Part shown: piece after piece, positions 16,438-23,414 of the stretch
Numbering within the stretch: the first letter of the stretch is position 1
Layout: each line of letters begins with the position of its first letter
The notes under the pieces: generated by a model
Database searches by the model: none
Told to the model about the DNA's origin: nothing
Seen by the model: only the letters and a program-made list of their open reading frames with translations
Origin: Bog-950 sp035299425
Lineage (GTDB): Bacteria > Bacteroidota > Bacteroidia > Chitinophagales > LD1
NCBI GenBank assembly: GCA_035299425.1
Contig: DATGWP010000109.1
Span: forward strand, 1-34,246
Reading direction: 5' to 3'
Length of the DNA stretch: 34,246 bases
Program-made: the position numbers and the translations under genes

Positions 16438-17172
16438 TTAATCATCGTTATCGCCCGTACCTAAACTACTTGTTTCATTCTCGAGCGAATAATAGAAAGC
16501 CCGCAGGCGGGCAATATCGCGCAGAAAATCAATCTTGATAATCTCTACACGGTGTACAGGCAGGCCGGTACGGTTTTTAAGGTCGTCAATCATTTGCGCA
16601 CGTACTTCGGGCTTAATCAAATCAATGCGCTCGTATACAATATCTTTCCAGTTTTCGTGCTCCAGCGATAATTGCCTATCGAGCGCAAAAACCAAAAGAA
16701 GGATGATAAGATCGGCCAGCAGCAATATGAAAATACTGTGGTCCATCTGAACAATAGCAGTAAAAAAACCCTTCTGGCCGTTCAAAGCCACAAAATCATT
16801 AAGGCTGGTATTTATATCGGCCAGTGCGTTTATAATACCAATGGTTACACTAAGAAAGAAATAGCCCATTTCGCGAATGGGTACAGTAACCGTGCGGTAA
16901 CGTAGTATAGAGAATATAGCAAACAAGCCAAAGGCAAAACCAATCTTTAGCTTTAGGCTGCTAAGCAAAAAACAGATTAAGAAGTTAACCGAGTTGAACA
17001 GGATGAACGTAAAAAGGAAATCCTTGTTTTTATGCCTCGGGTAATAGATGAACCTAACCAGTGTAATTATTAATACAAGGTTTAAGCCATAGCGCAATAT
17101 AAAATCCCAAAGCGAACCGCTTGTAAAAATACCTGTGTTAGCAATCTCAGTTACCGTTTCTACTGTTTCCAT
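16438..17172 (-). CDS. DUF4956 membrane protein
   Basis: A 244-residue protein with about five predicted membrane helices (roughly residues 26-45, 52-72, 77-90, 103-122 and 145-165) and a cytoplasmic C-terminal domain of about 75 residues. The signature of DUF4956 is clear: KIGFAFGLFAIFSILRYRT at 76-94, then VPIREMGYFF. The start lies inside the coding region of the VTC gene upstream; the two overlap by 26 nt in different frames, which implies translational coupling. DUF4956 proteins are commonly found next to VTC-domain polyphosphate polymerases in bacteria, where they are thought to be the membrane partner. The C-terminal part holds an HRVEIIKIDFLRDIARLRAF segment, perhaps a ferredoxin-like cytoplasmic domain. 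Confidence 0.85.
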   Translation of the reverse strand: METVETVTEIANTGIFTSGSLWDFILRYGLNLVLIITLVRFIYYPRHKNKDFLFTFILFNSVNFLICFLLSSLKLKIGFAFGLFAIFSILRYRTVTVPIREMGYFFLSVTIGIINALADINTSLNDFVALNGQKGFFTAIVQMDHSIFILLLADLIILLLVFALDRQLSLEHENWKDIVYERIDLIKPEVRAQMIDDLKNRTGLPVHRVEIIKIDFLRDIARLRAFYYSLENETSSLGTGDNDD

Positions 17173-17938
17173 TCTTTATTATTTTTTCAATCTTGATAAA
17201 ATTGGGCTTAAAGGCATTGCCTTTAATATCCTCCATCATAGCTACAGCTGTGGAGTATTTACTAAATCCTACCTCCTCAAAATTTCGCTTATTAAAGCAT
17301 TTGATAATAGGGCTACCGGTAGCGCTTTTATCCGTTTTCACTTCGGCTATTATCAACTCCGGGAATGCCTTCTTATTCGAAAAATTATCAAAAGCCACAT
17401 GCAAATCCAGCGTGAGCCTTTCATTCATTTTTTTGCTTGCCAGTGTAATTCGGTTAAAGAAAATCCACATTTTTTTGCTCAGCTGTGTGTGGTCAAGCTG
17501 ATGATGGCTAACCAATTCAAGCTCTTCATCGGTCAGCACCATTTTCAGTTCTTCCTGTTTCAGCCGCTTTTTATCGGTACGGTTTCCCTTTACTTTATAC
17601 TTAACTTCGAAAAATACCAGGCCGGAATCGGAATAACGGCGGTAGCGCACCTTTAACCGGTTTATTTTACCGTTGTGATGAAACTTATATAACTGGTAAT
17701 CATCCGTATCAAAATACAGCGACTCGTAAGCAAACATCCTGTTGCCATCAATCTCGAGGGCATAATAATTTTCGCGTATTTCATCCAGTATGCCGGCAAA
17801 CTCATCTATATGAAAAACATATTTGGTATCAATGCGGTTAAGCATCTTTACATCATCAAGCCCTTTTAAAGAAATAGCATCGAAGGTGCTTAGCACCTCC
17901 CTTATCCGCCTTTCTCTTAGTGGGTAATCGAAACTCAT
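17147..17938 (-). CDS. VTC-domain polyphosphate polymerase-like protein
   Basis: A 263-residue soluble protein matching the VTC (vacuolar transporter chaperone) catalytic tunnel domain, which lengthens polyphosphate from ATP in yeast Vtc4. Visible motifs in order: NRIDTKYVF (34-42) with basic residues, YESLYFDTDDYQLY (71-84), KVRYRRY (96-102), FFEVKYK (109-115) with Glu111 and Lys113, IAEVKTD (197-203) with Glu199 and Lys201, and FSKYSTA (225-231) with Lys227. The pattern of Arg/Lys lining strands plus a late Glu for metal is as expected for an active polymerase. It overlaps the DUF4956 gene by 26 nt and starts 2 nt after the preceding lipoprotein gene. The product is inferred to be polyphosphate, but has not been tested in this lineage. 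Confidence 0.87.
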   Translation of the reverse strand: MSFDYPLRERRIREVLSTFDAISLKGLDDVKMLNRIDTKYVFHIDEFAGILDEIRENYYALEIDGNRMFAYESLYFDTDDYQLYKFHHNGKINRLKVRYRRYSDSGLVFFEVKYKVKGNRTDKKRLKQEELKMVLTDEELELVSHHQLDHTQLSKKMWIFFNRITLASKKMNERLTLDLHVAFDNFSNKKAFPELIIAEVKTDKSATGSPIIKCFNKRNFEEVGFSKYSTAVAMMEDIKGNAFKPNFIKIEKIIKNGNSRNGN

Positions 17939-17940
17939 TC

Positions 17941-18342
17941 TTAGTAATTCATCTTTAAATCGCGCACTTCTACAGTGCCCCGTGGGTCATCAATAGTTAC
18001 ACGTTCTATATCTGCACTCTGGTTCAACACGCAGGTATCGCATTCAGTAATTACCCACACGGAATAATCGCCGGGATGGAGATAAGGGAAATAATATTCC
18101 CCGGTGTATGAGGTGCGGGTATCATCATCTACCCAGGTATTATCTCCGTAGGCCAGAAACACTCTTGCATCGGCCAGGTAGCCCGAATCGGTGGCTATGC
18201 CAAAGTTGTTGGTATCATACCCATACACTTTACCATGTATGCTGCCAAGGCCACCATCGCCGGGTTGCTTACGGCACGAGCTCACAAATGCCAGCACGGT
18301 TAAGGTAAGCAGAACTAAAAAACATTTATTCAATCTGAACAT
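17941..18342 (-). CDS. Small lipoprotein with carboxypeptidase-regulatory-like/SpaA-like beta domain
   Basis: A 133-residue protein. Signal FRLNKCFLVLLTLTVLAFVS ends in SSC with the lipid-modified cysteine at residue 23. The mature part is a single Ig-like beta domain: GSIHGKVYGYD, then GYLADARVFLAYG, then TRTSYTGEYYFPYLHPGDYSV, then VEVRDLKMNY. The order of G-x-V, A-x-V-x-L, D/G-x-Y-x-F-x-x-L-x-P-G-x-Y is that of carboxypeptidase-regulatory-like domains. Two cysteines (CDTC) may form a disulfide. It lies 18 nt after the SBBP-repeat gene and 2 nt before the VTC gene, so is co-transcribed with them. Its role is probably as an outer-membrane-linked partner. Confidence 0.8.
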   Translation of the reverse strand: MFRLNKCFLVLLTLTVLAFVSSCRKQPGDGGLGSIHGKVYGYDTNNFGIATDSGYLADARVFLAYGDNTWVDDDTRTSYTGEYYFPYLHPGDYSVWVITECDTCVLNQSADIERVTIDDPRGTVEVRDLKMNY

Positions 18343-18360
18343 GATGTTACTTATGGATTA

Positions 18361-21249
18361 TTACTGAACAATAAGTTTTGTTACAGCACGGAGGTTATTA
18401 CTAAGACGATGTATAAAATAAATACCAGCGGGCTGCAGGCCAATATTAATAACAGAATTATCAACTACAGGCTGCTGAAGGATTAATTCACCTAGTTGAT
18501 TGTATACTTTCACCTCAGCCGCACCCTGGCCCGGTACAGTAATATGCATACCCTGGCTGCATGGATTAGGGTATACCAATAAGTCCATATTTTCACTTTC
18601 AACAATACCGGCAGGCGTGCCATATTTAACCAGCAAAAAATCTTTCTGGGCATCTAAACTGTATGAACCGTAACCCGCTACATATACGCTCGCGTTATCT
18701 ATTAAAACAGCACTACCGGCATCGGTGCCGCTTAAGGTGCCATTATAATTTACCGCCTGTAGCTGGCTGCCGCCGGCAGAATAAACTACTGTAACTGCAT
18801 TGTTGTTTCCAGCTAGTGGCATACCCTCATCGGCTTGTCCGGTAACATACACCAAGCCATCAGCATCCACTGCCAATGCATACGCTATATCGCTTTCACT
18901 GGCAGCTCCGTTGTAACTGCTCGCCCAAAGCTCCGTACCGGTGCTGCTGTATTTTACGGTCATGTAGTCCACATTATCGGTTGCCGAGGAGTCGAGGTCG
19001 CTGCCGCCGGTTACATATACATTCCCGGTGGCGTCTACTACCATATCGCTTACATCATCGTCTCCGGTACCACCGCCATTATACAGCTTAGCCCATTGCT
19101 GTACGCCGCTGCTGTTATACTGAATAACCAGATAATCGCGGTTGGTAGATGCAGAACCATCACGGTCGCTGGTGGCCGCCACAACTACATTGCCACTATT
19201 ATCAATCTTTATTTTAACCGGTATATCATCGCCCAGGTTAGAGGCATATGTTGCAAAGGCCGACTCTGTTCCGTTAGCCGAGGCATATTTTTGGGTTTGA
19301 ATATCGAAGTCGGTTCCATTCCATGTCCTTCCGGTTACATAAGCATTACCAGCGTTATCAAGTGCTATTGCATAAGCCCTGTCATCGGCGCCGCCATTAC
19401 CATTGTAAGGCACGGCCCAAAGCAAAGCCCCCGATGCCGAATACTTTAAGGTAATGTAATCGTTGTTAACCAGCAGAGATGACTCACCATCGCTTATGCC
19501 CGTTATATACACATTACCGACTGCATCTACCGCCATATCCTGCGCTTCATCATCACCGGCAAGGCTACCATCCCAGCTACGGGTCCACAGTGTATCGCCA
19601 TTGGCATTATACTTAATTACCAGCACGTCATAATTATTATCAATGTTTTTGCTGCGGCCGGCTACATATACGTTGCCGCTGCCATCACCCGCAATAGCCA
19701 CCGGCTCGTCGGTATCGTTATCGGGTCCGTTGAAAGTCTTAACCCAAACCTTGTTACCATCCGCATCATACTTAATAGTGCAAAAATTTCTGTCTTCATC
19801 GTAACCATATACATAGCCGGTGCTATAAATAAACCCGACACTGCTGCACAGTGCTATAGCTTTATCGGTAAACTCGCCCTCGCCATTATAACTTTTAGAA
19901 AATTGATGAACCCCTGCGGCATCATGCTTTTGCAGAAATGCATCTTTCATAGAATTGCTAAGTACCAATGCACCGGCTGTGTAAATATTGCCATCATTAT
20001 CTACCAGGCTGGCAGAGCCATTATCATCCAGGTTAGAACCTCCTCCATTAATTTTAGTAAACAGCAGAGCGCCTGAGCCATTATATTTTAGCAGCAATAT
20101 ATTTTTATCCGTAACTGCAGATGCAGAACCATCGGTGGTACCGGTAATAATTACAGCATCGTTAGGGCCGATGGCTACATGGCTCACATCTTCGTCTTTT
20201 CCATTTGAGTTGGCATAGGCGGTAGACCATAACACCGCACCGGTAGCCGGATTGTAAGCAATGGTTTGAATATCCTTTTGCAGACCATTAAACTTAGTGC
20301 CTGATACTACTACCTGGTTGGCATTGCCTGCAATATCCAGTGCATGGTCATCGCCATTGCTATCGTATAGCTTGGGAGAAGACCAGCCATTGGCCCCGGA
20401 GGCACCCAAATACTTTATGGTCACATAATCATCATCGCTACCATTGCTACTGCGGCCGGTAACATATACATCGTTGGCAGCATCTACCCAAATACCCGTG
20501 GCGCGGTCGTTTTTAGAAGCCTGGTCTAAGGTCTTTACCCACTGCTGAACCAGTGATGAATTGAACTTAACTGTGGCGTAATCATCACGCTTAGAAGATG
20601 TTTTAGATTTGCCGGTTACAATAATATTGCCCGCGCCGTCTATAGCCATATCAGCAATTTCATCATCAAGGCTTTCGGCCCCGTTAAATGTACCTATTGA
20701 GGTTTGTACCCCCGCAGATGAATACTTAAGCACTACATAATCGTTGTTGAGATTTCCGTTGTAACCATACCCGCCTGCAAAAATGTTACCGGCATTATCT
20801 GTAGCTACTTTTACGCCATAATCATCCAGGTGCCCGGTATAATCATACGTTTGTAACCATAAAAGATTTCCGGCAGTGCTGTAAAGAGCGGTAGCAATAT
20901 CTTTACCAAAATCGGTTTTGGCGGTTCCGGTTACAGCAATATTGCCTGCATTATCAAAAGCCAGGTCGTTCAATTCATCATTACCATTACCCACTCCATC
21001 ATAGGTGCGTGTCCAAACAGTATCACCTAAGCTGTTAAACTTTACCAGCAAAAAATCTTTACCGTTACCCTGCCGCATAGTAAAACCCGCGGCGTATATG
21101 TTCCCCGAAACATCGCGTATAAGGGCATTAAACTTGTCGCTGTTATCGCCAAACCCCGCATGGGAGCTGGCCCACTGCTGGGTTAAATTCTGAGATTGGG
21201 AGTAATGAAACCCTACAAGTGCCAAAAGCACACATAACAATCTATTCAT
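18361..21249 (-). CDS. Large T9SS-secreted SBBP-repeat (beta-propeller) protein
   Basis: A 962-residue protein with signal peptide MNRLLCVLLALVGFHYSQSQ. About 16 repeats of roughly 50-60 residues follow, each with DxxGNxYVTG, then DDYxTxKYxSSG and WxxxYNG (for example DNAGNAYVTG, DATGNVYVTG and DGSGNVYVAG). This is the SBBP propeller repeat pattern; 16 copies could form two or more propellers. Residues about 885-962 are a T9SS type A sorting domain: LLVYPNPCSQGMHITV, YNQLGELILQQPV, LQPAGIYFIHRL. It should reach the cell surface. It is the first gene of the unit with the VTC and DUF4956 genes, 18 nt before the next gene, so its job is probably tied to polyphosphate or the polymer made there. 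Ligand unknown. Confidence 0.88.
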   Translation of the reverse strand: MNRLLCVLLALVGFHYSQSQNLTQQWASSHAGFGDNSDKFNALIRDVSGNIYAAGFTMRQGNGKDFLLVKFNSLGDTVWTRTYDGVGNGNDELNDLAFDNAGNIAVTGTAKTDFGKDIATALYSTAGNLLWLQTYDYTGHLDDYGVKVATDNAGNIFAGGYGYNGNLNNDYVVLKYSSAGVQTSIGTFNGAESLDDEIADMAIDGAGNIIVTGKSKTSSKRDDYATVKFNSSLVQQWVKTLDQASKNDRATGIWVDAANDVYVTGRSSNGSDDDYVTIKYLGASGANGWSSPKLYDSNGDDHALDIAGNANQVVVSGTKFNGLQKDIQTIAYNPATGAVLWSTAYANSNGKDEDVSHVAIGPNDAVIITGTTDGSASAVTDKNILLLKYNGSGALLFTKINGGGSNLDDNGSASLVDNDGNIYTAGALVLSNSMKDAFLQKHDAAGVHQFSKSYNGEGEFTDKAIALCSSVGFIYSTGYVYGYDEDRNFCTIKYDADGNKVWVKTFNGPDNDTDEPVAIAGDGSGNVYVAGRSKNIDNNYDVLVIKYNANGDTLWTRSWDGSLAGDDEAQDMAVDAVGNVYITGISDGESSLLVNNDYITLKYSASGALLWAVPYNGNGGADDRAYAIALDNAGNAYVTGRTWNGTDFDIQTQKYASANGTESAFATYASNLGDDIPVKIKIDNSGNVVVAATSDRDGSASTNRDYLVIQYNSSGVQQWAKLYNGGGTGDDDVSDMVVDATGNVYVTGGSDLDSSATDNVDYMTVKYSSTGTELWASSYNGAASESDIAYALAVDADGLVYVTGQADEGMPLAGNNNAVTVVYSAGGSQLQAVNYNGTLSGTDAGSAVLIDNASVYVAGYGSYSLDAQKDFLLVKYGTPAGIVESENMDLLVYPNPCSQGMHITVPGQGAAEVKVYNQLGELILQQPVVDNSVINIGLQPAGIYFIHRLSNNLRAVTKLIVQ

Positions 21250-21292
21250 GGTGAGTTAATGATTGGGTCATGTAAATATTTTCTGAAAATAG

Positions 21293-21326
21293 CAAAACTA
21301 CAAACAGAATATACCCTATGAGACAA
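21293..21326 (-). promoter_or_regulatory. Possible Bacteroidota promoter of the SBBP-VTC unit
   Basis: On the minus strand a TAGTTTTG (exact TAnnTTTG) is read from 21300 to 21293, and a TTG lies at 21326-21324, 23 nt away, near the upper end of the usual spacing. The ATG is 43 nt downstream of the -7 element. Confidence 0.5.
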
Positions 21327-21341
21327 ACAAAGGTAATTTGT

Positions 21342-21390
21342 AGGTAAATTTTTGCACGTTTTGCAAAGAATACAATGGCAAATTTTGCAT
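21342..21390. repeat. Three TTTTGCA elements upstream of the SBBP gene
   Basis: Within about 50 nt the sequences TTTTTGCAC, GTTTTGCAAAG and GGCAAATTTTGCAT follow one another. The last contains the near-palindrome GCAAA-T-TTTGC (21378-21388). The spacing suggests a binding site for a regulator, but none can be named. Confidence 0.35.
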
Positions 21391-21418
21391 AAATAACGAC
21401 TCAACCTTATTAAAAACA

Positions 21419-21450
21419 TAAAGGCCCCTCTTTCCCAGAGCAGGCCTTTA
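21419..21450 (-). terminator. Hairpin terminator after the PKD/T9SS gene
   Basis: Arms TAAAGGCC (21419-21426) and GGCCTTTA (21443-21450), with a partial inner stem, 26 nt past the stop codon. On the minus strand it is followed by a T-rich stretch. Confidence 0.75.
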
Positions 21451-21475
21451 ATGAAAACGAATGATGTGGGTGCGG

Positions 21476-22711
21476 TTATTTACCTATAAAAATACGTTGT
21501 GTACTTATCTTATTGTTGTGCTTTACACTTACCAGGTAGTAGCCCATGGGGTGCTCATCGAAAGTTACTGTTGAGCGGTCGCCTAGCAGTGAGCCATTAT
21601 ATACCGGCTGACCGATGATATTGTGTATTTGAACATTATCGCCTGAAGATACAGCACCGGGTAACACGATGGTAATAATTCTGCCGGCAGCATTTACTAT
21701 TACATCTTTTGATTCAGTCTCGTTAATACCTGTGGCGGTAGATTGAGTTACAATTACCTGAACCTGTGCAGTAGTAGAACAACCATGGTCGTTTGAAGAG
21801 AATAGAGTTACAGTATATACCCCTGGTTCGTAGTATGCAAGGTCCGGGTGGGCTACGCCGGTAATCAGGGTGCCGTCGCCAAAATCCCACTCGAAATGAT
21901 TAGCATTGGTTGCGTTTGCGCTAAAGGTTATGTTCTGGTAAGTTTCTACCTGCAGCGCTGTTGCCCCGATACTCGCCTGTATTTGTGTTCCATCTATATA
22001 AAAATCCTGCGTGGTTTGGTAAGCACCTTTAGTGCGCACCAGGTAATAATCGCCCTGAGAAAGGCCGGTAAAGGTAACCGGTGCATTTACGTTTGTAAAG
22101 TCTGCCACAGGTTGATCGTTGTTATCAAATAATTCATACTTATCCCAGGTAACTGAAGTATCAGAGTTTATGAAAAGTTCCGCGTCATCATTTGAACAGC
22201 CGGCAATAGTGCTGGAGAATGAAGATGGGTAAGATATATGGATAAAAAACCTTCCTTCTATAGCTGCTCCCGAATCAAGGTGCAAAGGATAAAAATTAGT
22301 TCTGAGGTCGATAGAGCGGCCTATCTGGCGGTCTTCTAAAGTTATAATTGACGTAGGGTCGAAATTATCGAGCAATGGAGCCGTAAGATTGTAATTACCG
22401 CTAACATCCACCATTATACCCAAGGCAACTTCTTCTGTGGTGCTCAGGGTGCCATAGCCATTAATTGAGCAGTGGCGGTTATCGGATGTAACTGAATAAA
22501 TTACAGGAACGCCATATACGCCGCTCAGCACCTTCTCGGCATCTTCCTGAAAATCATAAGTGGGGTGTATTCCCTGGTCGAAATACATGGTGGCCTCATC
22601 AAGGTTTCCAAACTGCGACTGAATACGAATTTTGACCGTCTTCTTCTCTTGCGAGGCATAAGAAGAAATACCCAGTAAAGTGAATAATAATGTAAAAGTT
22701 AAAAATCTCAT
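21476..22711 (-). CDS. Secreted PKD-domain protein with T9SS type A sorting domain
   Basis: A 411-residue protein with signal peptide MRFLTFTLLFTLLGISSYAS before QEKKTVK. A beta-rich N-terminal domain (20-170) contains CSINGYGTLSTTEEVALGI. At about residues 245-322 lies a PKD domain with the diagnostic WDFGDG (275-280) and YEPGVYTVTL (294-303). The last 80 residues are a T9SS sorting domain (VQIHNIIGQPVYNGSL, MGYYLVSV, STQRIFIGK). PKD domains usually help bind or space surface proteins. The region upstream (22712-22988) has no other gene. The gene is monocistronic, with a terminator at 21419-21450. Confidence 0.85.
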   Translation of the reverse strand: MRFLTFTLLFTLLGISSYASQEKKTVKIRIQSQFGNLDEATMYFDQGIHPTYDFQEDAEKVLSGVYGVPVIYSVTSDNRHCSINGYGTLSTTEEVALGIMVDVSGNYNLTAPLLDNFDPTSIITLEDRQIGRSIDLRTNFYPLHLDSGAAIEGRFFIHISYPSSFSSTIAGCSNDDAELFINSDTSVTWDKYELFDNNDQPVADFTNVNAPVTFTGLSQGDYYLVRTKGAYQTTQDFYIDGTQIQASIGATALQVETYQNITFSANATNANHFEWDFGDGTLITGVAHPDLAYYEPGVYTVTLFSSNDHGCSTTAQVQVIVTQSTATGINETESKDVIVNAAGRIITIVLPGAVSSGDNVQIHNIIGQPVYNGSLLGDRSTVTFDEHPMGYYLVSVKHNNKISTQRIFIGK

Positions 22712-22882
22712 GGAAGCCTGTTTTTGTTTGTTTTTGAATGTTCCTTCATTCCCGGCTTTCCATTATCAGCAGCAAGTTCCGGTTGCCTTTGATAGCATGT
22801 TTTACGCCCTGAAAACGGCAAAAGTTTCGGCTTGTTTACAACGTGCAGAATGTGTAAAACAGAGTGCAATGCAAAAGCCACA

Positions 22883-22918
22883 ACCGGCAAATTTTGACAA
22901 ACCGGATTTGACAAAATG
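22883..22918. repeat. Imperfect direct repeat upstream of the PKD/T9SS gene
   Basis: ACCGGCAAATTTTGACAA is followed at once by ACCGGATTTGACAAAA, an imperfect tandem repeat with a 3-nt gap difference. It shares the 11-mer GGCAAATTTTG with 21377-21387, upstream of the other T9SS gene. It may be a regulator site. Nothing else is seen in the 277-nt gap (22712-22988) except the hairpin at 22919-22966. Confidence 0.35.
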
Positions 22919-22966
22919 CAAGTTGGGCAAGGCCTCTTTTTAATTAAAGAAACCTTGCCCAACGCA
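22919..22966 (-). terminator. Terminator after the metal-binding (HMA) gene
   Basis: A 10-bp perfect core (TTGGGCAAGG at 22923-22932 and its complement at 22953-22962), extended by partial pairing on both sides, 26 nt past the stop codon of the HMA gene. The 3' flank on the minus strand is T-rich. Confidence 0.75.
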
Positions 22967-22988
22967 AGTAAAAAACAGGAAATAGTTA

Positions 22989-23354
22989 TTAATGCATATC
23001 GCCTTCCATAGGTGTTTGACAACACTGCGGCAGCTTACTAAAAGCATCGGGATTTTTCTTAACATTATCGGCATCGTAACCGGCAGCCGATATTACTTCG
23101 CGTAATCTTTCGGGGCTCGTTTTATCCGGATCATACTTTACCTTAAGCTTCTTGTTATTCATGTTAAGCAAAACTGCATCAACCCCTTCAACTGCTTTTA
23201 CCACTTTTTCTATCCGCGCTTTGCACGAACCGCAAATGGCAGAAGTCTTAATAGTTACTACATCTGCCTTGCGTGCTTCAGACGCATACAAACCGGCTGA
23301 CATAACAGTAATTAGAAGTACTGCACTTACAAACTGTCTTATAATCGTTTTCAT
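22989..23354 (-). CDS. Secreted heavy-metal-associated (HMA) domain protein
   Basis: A 121-residue protein with signal peptide MKTIIRQFVSAVLLITVMSAGLYA. The HMA domain (residues 31-100) has the metal-binding loop AICGSCKARIEK with Cys41 and Cys44, then VDAVLLNMNNKKLKVKYDP and LREVISAAGYDAD, as in copper chaperones and mercury MerP. The C-terminal tail ends CCQTPMEGDMH, adding two cysteines, two methionines and a histidine that could bind a soft metal. The export signal places it in the periplasm. It follows a TonB receptor gene with a 60-nt gap and probably accepts metal from it; copper is most likely but is not proven. Confidence 0.9.
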   Translation of the reverse strand: MKTIIRQFVSAVLLITVMSAGLYASEARKADVVTIKTSAICGSCKARIEKVVKAVEGVDAVLLNMNNKKLKVKYDPDKTSPERLREVISAAGYDADNVKKNPDAFSKLPQCCQTPMEGDMH

Positions 23355-23414
23355 TTTAATTGGGTTTTATACTATAAACATAATCAAAAACCGTGCTACT
23401 GGTAGCGTATTAAC

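Noticed and set aside
18835..19449. A 204-codon open frame antisense to the SBBP-repeat gene
   Set aside because: The propeller repeats create long open antisense frames; the translation shows only the reversed repeat pattern.
18361..21249. The repeated DNA of this gene as a CRISPR array or tandem repeat
   Set aside because: The repeats are diverged at DNA level, in frame and protein-coding (SBBP propeller units).
22708..23025. Minus-strand frame of 105 codons across the HMA gene end and the gap
   Set aside because: It overlaps a clear HMA gene in another frame and crosses that gene's terminator; the sequence has no domain or compositional support.
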